From an uncultured Porphyromonas sp. (GTDB lineage Bacteria > Bacteroidota > Bacteroidia > Bacteroidales > Porphyromonadaceae): DNA of 64,000 bases. Position numbers and translations under genes: made by a program. This document shows, piece by piece, positions 62,136 through 64,000 of this stretch (position 1 is its first letter; every line of letters starts with the position of its first letter). Below the pieces are notes generated by a model. That model was not told where the DNA came from, searched no databases, and saw only the letters and a program-made list of their open reading frames with translations. The stretch covers positions 1 through 64,000 of the forward strand of contig NZ_CAJPPN010000003.1 of the NCBI RefSeq assembly GCF_905372525.1. The letters are read 5' to 3'.

Positions 62136-62492
62136 ATGTGCCATCCCATTAAGCGACTTGCCACACTCTTTACGCTTACCCTTACTCTCCTCCTCGGTGT
62201 CGCCTCTTGTGGCTCTACGGTATCACTCTCTGGAGGTCTAAATGATGAGGCATACCTCGTCGTAGCCTCCTCCTCGGTATACCAAGGGCATAAGGTCTAT
62301 GTCTCAATAGATGAGGAGTCCGTCGTCGGTATCGTTGCGATCCGGCCAGATCAAGTGACACCCAAAGCTAAGAGGATCACGATCACGCCTGGGCGTCATC
62401 TCATACGTGTCCACGACGCCGAGAACCGAAAGCTCTTCGAGAAAGAGATCTTCGTCTCCACACGATCGACTAAGACCATCACACTACGCTAG
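62136..62492 (+). CDS. Small hypothetical lipoprotein
   Basis: The 118-residue protein has a lipobox GVASC (Cys25). The mature part contains SVYQGHKVYVSIDEESVVGIV and ITPGRHLIRVHDAENRKLFEKEIF, a PEGA-like short beta fold (my impression, not a firm match). It lies 26 bp after the CsgG-like gene and before the DUF4810 gene, at a position not occupied in the three-gene cluster I know from Neisseria-type genomes. Confidence 0.75.
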   Translation: MCHPIKRLATLFTLTLTLLLGVASCGSTVSLSGGLNDEAYLVVASSSVYQGHKVYVSIDEESVVGIVAIRPDQVTPKAKRITITPGRHLIRVHDAENRKLFEKEIFVSTRSTKTITLR

Positions 62493-62545
62493 CTAGTACT
62501 AAGTCTATCTTCTATACCTGAAGCTGTATCCCTAATATAAGCATT

Positions 62546-62893
62546 ATGAAACATCACCTCTGGAGTATGGTCCTAGCCACTGTATTCTTGTCTAGCTGTG
62601 GCTCTACTAGCAAGCTGTACTCTTGGTATAACTATGAGCCTGTCTCGTATGCTGTAGCCAAGAACCCAACTCCCGAGCGTATCGAGACCCTAAAGAAAGT
62701 CTACGAGCGCCTTATCAACGAGCCCAAGGGCTCACGTAAGATGCCACCGCCTGGTATCTGTGCTGAGTATGGTTACCTACTCTACAAGCAGGGGCAGCAA
62801 GAGAGGGGGCTTCGCCTACTAGAGCGAGAGATAGAGCTCTATCCTGAGAGTACGTTCTTCATCGGTAATCTCATTAAGCAGCTCAAGAAATGA
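62546..62893 (+). CDS. DUF4810 lipoprotein
   Basis: The 115-residue protein has a lipobox LSSC (Cys18), directly followed by GSTSKLYSWYNYEPVSYAV, typical of DUF4810. A TPR-like helical pair follows: ERIETLKKVYERLINEP, then EYGYLLYKQGQQERGLRLLEREIELYPESTFF (quoted in part). The stop overlaps the next start by ATGA. Partner of CsgG-like and DUF799 lipoproteins. Confidence 0.88.
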   Translation: MKHHLWSMVLATVFLSSCGSTSKLYSWYNYEPVSYAVAKNPTPERIETLKKVYERLINEPKGSRKMPPPGICAEYGYLLYKQGQQERGLRLLEREIELYPESTFFIGNLIKQLKK

Positions 62894-63600
62894 CACCAAA
62901 GCTACACCAGATCGCTGGGCTTACGCTCCTTGGGCTCTCGTCTCTATTCCTTCACTCCTGCGGGCTAGGTAAGGACTATACTCGTGGAGCACTCTATCCG
63001 CACCTCTATAATGATAAGCCTAAGTCTATTCTCATCATGCCTCCGATCAATGAGACGAACCAAGTGGAGGCAAAGGATAGCTTCTTTGCAACTCTGATGG
63101 TACCGCTAGCAGAGCAGGGCTATTATGTGTTCTCCCCTTTCCTCGCAAAGGAGTTGATGCAGCAGGAGAGTGCTGCAGATGCTGAGCTCTTCTTCCAAGC
63201 GGATCTGTATCCTTTTGCTGAGGTCTTCGGGGCTGATGCGTCGCTCTTTACTATTATCCATCGCTGGGAGAAGAAGGCCCTGGTAGGAGATATTCTTATA
63301 GATGTAGAGTACATCCTCCGCTCTACCCATACGGGAGAGACGCTCTTTTCTCGTAGGATAGCAGGGGTACTAGACCTTTCTACGCCTCCGAATGGAGGTG
63401 GTGGTCTTGCCGGGATGCTTGCGACTCTGTTTGTCGATATGGTGAGGACGGCTCTGACCGATAAGGCATTGGCTGCAAGCTGTGCTAATAAGGAGTGCGT
63501 ATCAGATATGCCTGTGGGTATATATCATCCCAATTACGGCAAGGATAAGAAGACACCAGCGAAGGCTAGTACCCTCGAAGGTGTTCGTCTCCAACAGTAG
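62890..63600 (+). CDS. DUF799 (GNA1162-like) lipoprotein
   Basis: The 236-residue protein has a lipobox LHSC (Cys24). The DUF799 core includes KSILIMPPINETNQVEAKDSFFATLMVPL (quoted in part), GYYVFSPFLAKELMQQE and GADASLFTIIHRWEKK. GNA1162 is an outer-membrane-associated lipoprotein in Neisseria with a TolB-N-like fold; its role is thought to be in transport or envelope assembly. Translationally coupled to the DUF4810 gene. A hairpin follows at 63723-63758. Confidence 0.9.
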   Translation: MTPKLHQIAGLTLLGLSSLFLHSCGLGKDYTRGALYPHLYNDKPKSILIMPPINETNQVEAKDSFFATLMVPLAEQGYYVFSPFLAKELMQQESAADAELFFQADLYPFAEVFGADASLFTIIHRWEKKALVGDILIDVEYILRSTHTGETLFSRRIAGVLDLSTPPNGGGGLAGMLATLFVDMVRTALTDKALAASCANKECVSDMPVGIYHPNYGKDKKTPAKASTLEGVRLQQ

Positions 63601-63722
63601 ATCATAGGAGATAGCCGTTATCTCTAAGGGCTACCATCTATAATCGGGAAAACGAAATATTACGAAATTAGGAAACGAAAAGACCTGAGCACGGAAAACG
63701 AAACGTCCTAAGAAAACACTAG

Positions 63723-63758
63723 CAACGGCCAACGCTTACGAAGGAGCGCTGGCCGTTG
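63723..63758. terminator. Terminator hairpin, probably bidirectional
   Basis: CAACGGCCA (63723-63731) pairs with TGGCCGTTG (63750-63758), with inner CGCT/AGCG pairing. It lies between the DUF799 gene and a convergent minus-strand gene. Confidence 0.75.
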
Positions 63759-63786
63759 ATGGTTTGTCTTGAGTCGTAATATCAGC

Positions 63787-64000
63787 TTACCTACTAATCA
63801 CCGACAAATAGATATATCCAGTTGGGAGTGTCTGCATCACTTCTGGAACCTTGATCGTGATCACAGCTGGATCATCTAGTTGAGTCATACTGCATCCCAA
63901 AATGAAGCTTGTTTTATCCCCTGCATTATCTTCGGTGGCCTGTATTCGTGCGGCTCCTGTCCGCAGTAGCACATGGCGCTCTGGAGTTATCTCTATTTTG
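63787..64000 (-). CDS. C-terminal fragment of a gene running off the right edge
   Basis: A minus-strand frame stays open from the right edge to a stop at 63787, giving 70 residues with the N-terminus missing. Visible parts include RTGAARIQATEDNAGDKTSF and VITIKVPEVMQTLPTGYIYL. No family is recognised. The preceding hairpin supports a genuine 3' end here. Function unknown. Confidence 0.6.
   Translation of the reverse strand, partial: KIEITPERHVLLRTGAARIQATEDNAGDKTSFILGCSMTQLDDPAVITIKVPEVMQTLPTGYIYLSVISR

Overview
The window reads as chromosomal DNA of a Porphyromonas-like member of the Bacteroidota. Evidence for this: moderately high G+C; many gene starts preceded by the Bacteroidota -7 box TAnnTTTG rather than a sigma70 promoter; a fused LpxC-FabZ; GLPGLI and SusC/TonB-type outer-membrane proteins; class III fructose-bisphosphatase; a NanM-type mutarotase; and a sodium-pumping methylmalonyl-CoA decarboxylase operon. 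The genus is inferred from gene content, not from an rRNA gene. I saw no rRNA, tRNA, phage, insertion sequence or CRISPR array.

Layout. 1-815 is a repeat-rich intergenic stretch. 816-6129 (+) holds an outer-membrane barrel, a GLPGLI protein and two paralogous lipoproteins. 6320-11449 (+) holds a RelA/SpoT homologue with a degenerate hydrolase site, class III Fbp and a YceI lipoprotein. 11556-21425 (-) holds mscL, a degenerate Nnr-like protein, lpxA, lpxC-fabZ, lpxD, pyrF, prfA, purM and a LysM glucosaminidase. 22124-23626 (+) is a GltD/NfnB-type oxidoreductase. 23765-26350 (-) is a TonB receptor with a DUF2141 protein. 26593-30892 (-) is a sialic-acid set (MFS transporter, NanQ, NanM) followed by a TlpA-type thioredoxin. 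31701-36053 (+) holds prfB with its programmed frameshift, rex, an FAA-hydrolase and two small barrels. 36195-39668 (-) pairs a Na+/solute symporter with a BtuB-like TonB receptor. 40410-42251 (-) is an LRR lipoprotein. 42515-44570 (-) is an ABC transporter with a YtrA-type GntR regulator and a visible operator. 44863-47673 (-) holds a LysE exporter, a CBM9-like protein and a barrel protein. 48907-50462 (+) holds a DUF488 protein and MeaB. 50564-55599 (-) holds an M49 peptidase and a sialidase. 56402-60920 (+) is methylmalonyl-CoA epimerase plus the decarboxylase, including a 58-residue epsilon-like subunit. 61171-63600 (+) is a CsgG/DUF4810/DUF799 lipoprotein cluster. A gene fragment runs off the right edge.

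Physiology suggested: a peptide-using, succinate/propionate-producing anaerobe. MeaB, Mce and the Mmd complex belong to the succinate-to-propionate route with sodium export; Rex senses NADH/NAD+; sialidase, NanM, NanQ and a transporter scavenge host sialic acid; the M49 peptidase handles oligopeptides.

The most unusual structure is non-coding. Four complete arrays and one edge-truncated array each carry three 18-bp GTRTAC-type dyads at an exact 22-bp period, all in intergenic DNA and in three cases 258-270 bp upstream of a start codon. A second dispersed hairpin repeat, a 180-bp repeat containing one array, and an 87-bp tandem duplication that differs only by transitions sit nearby.
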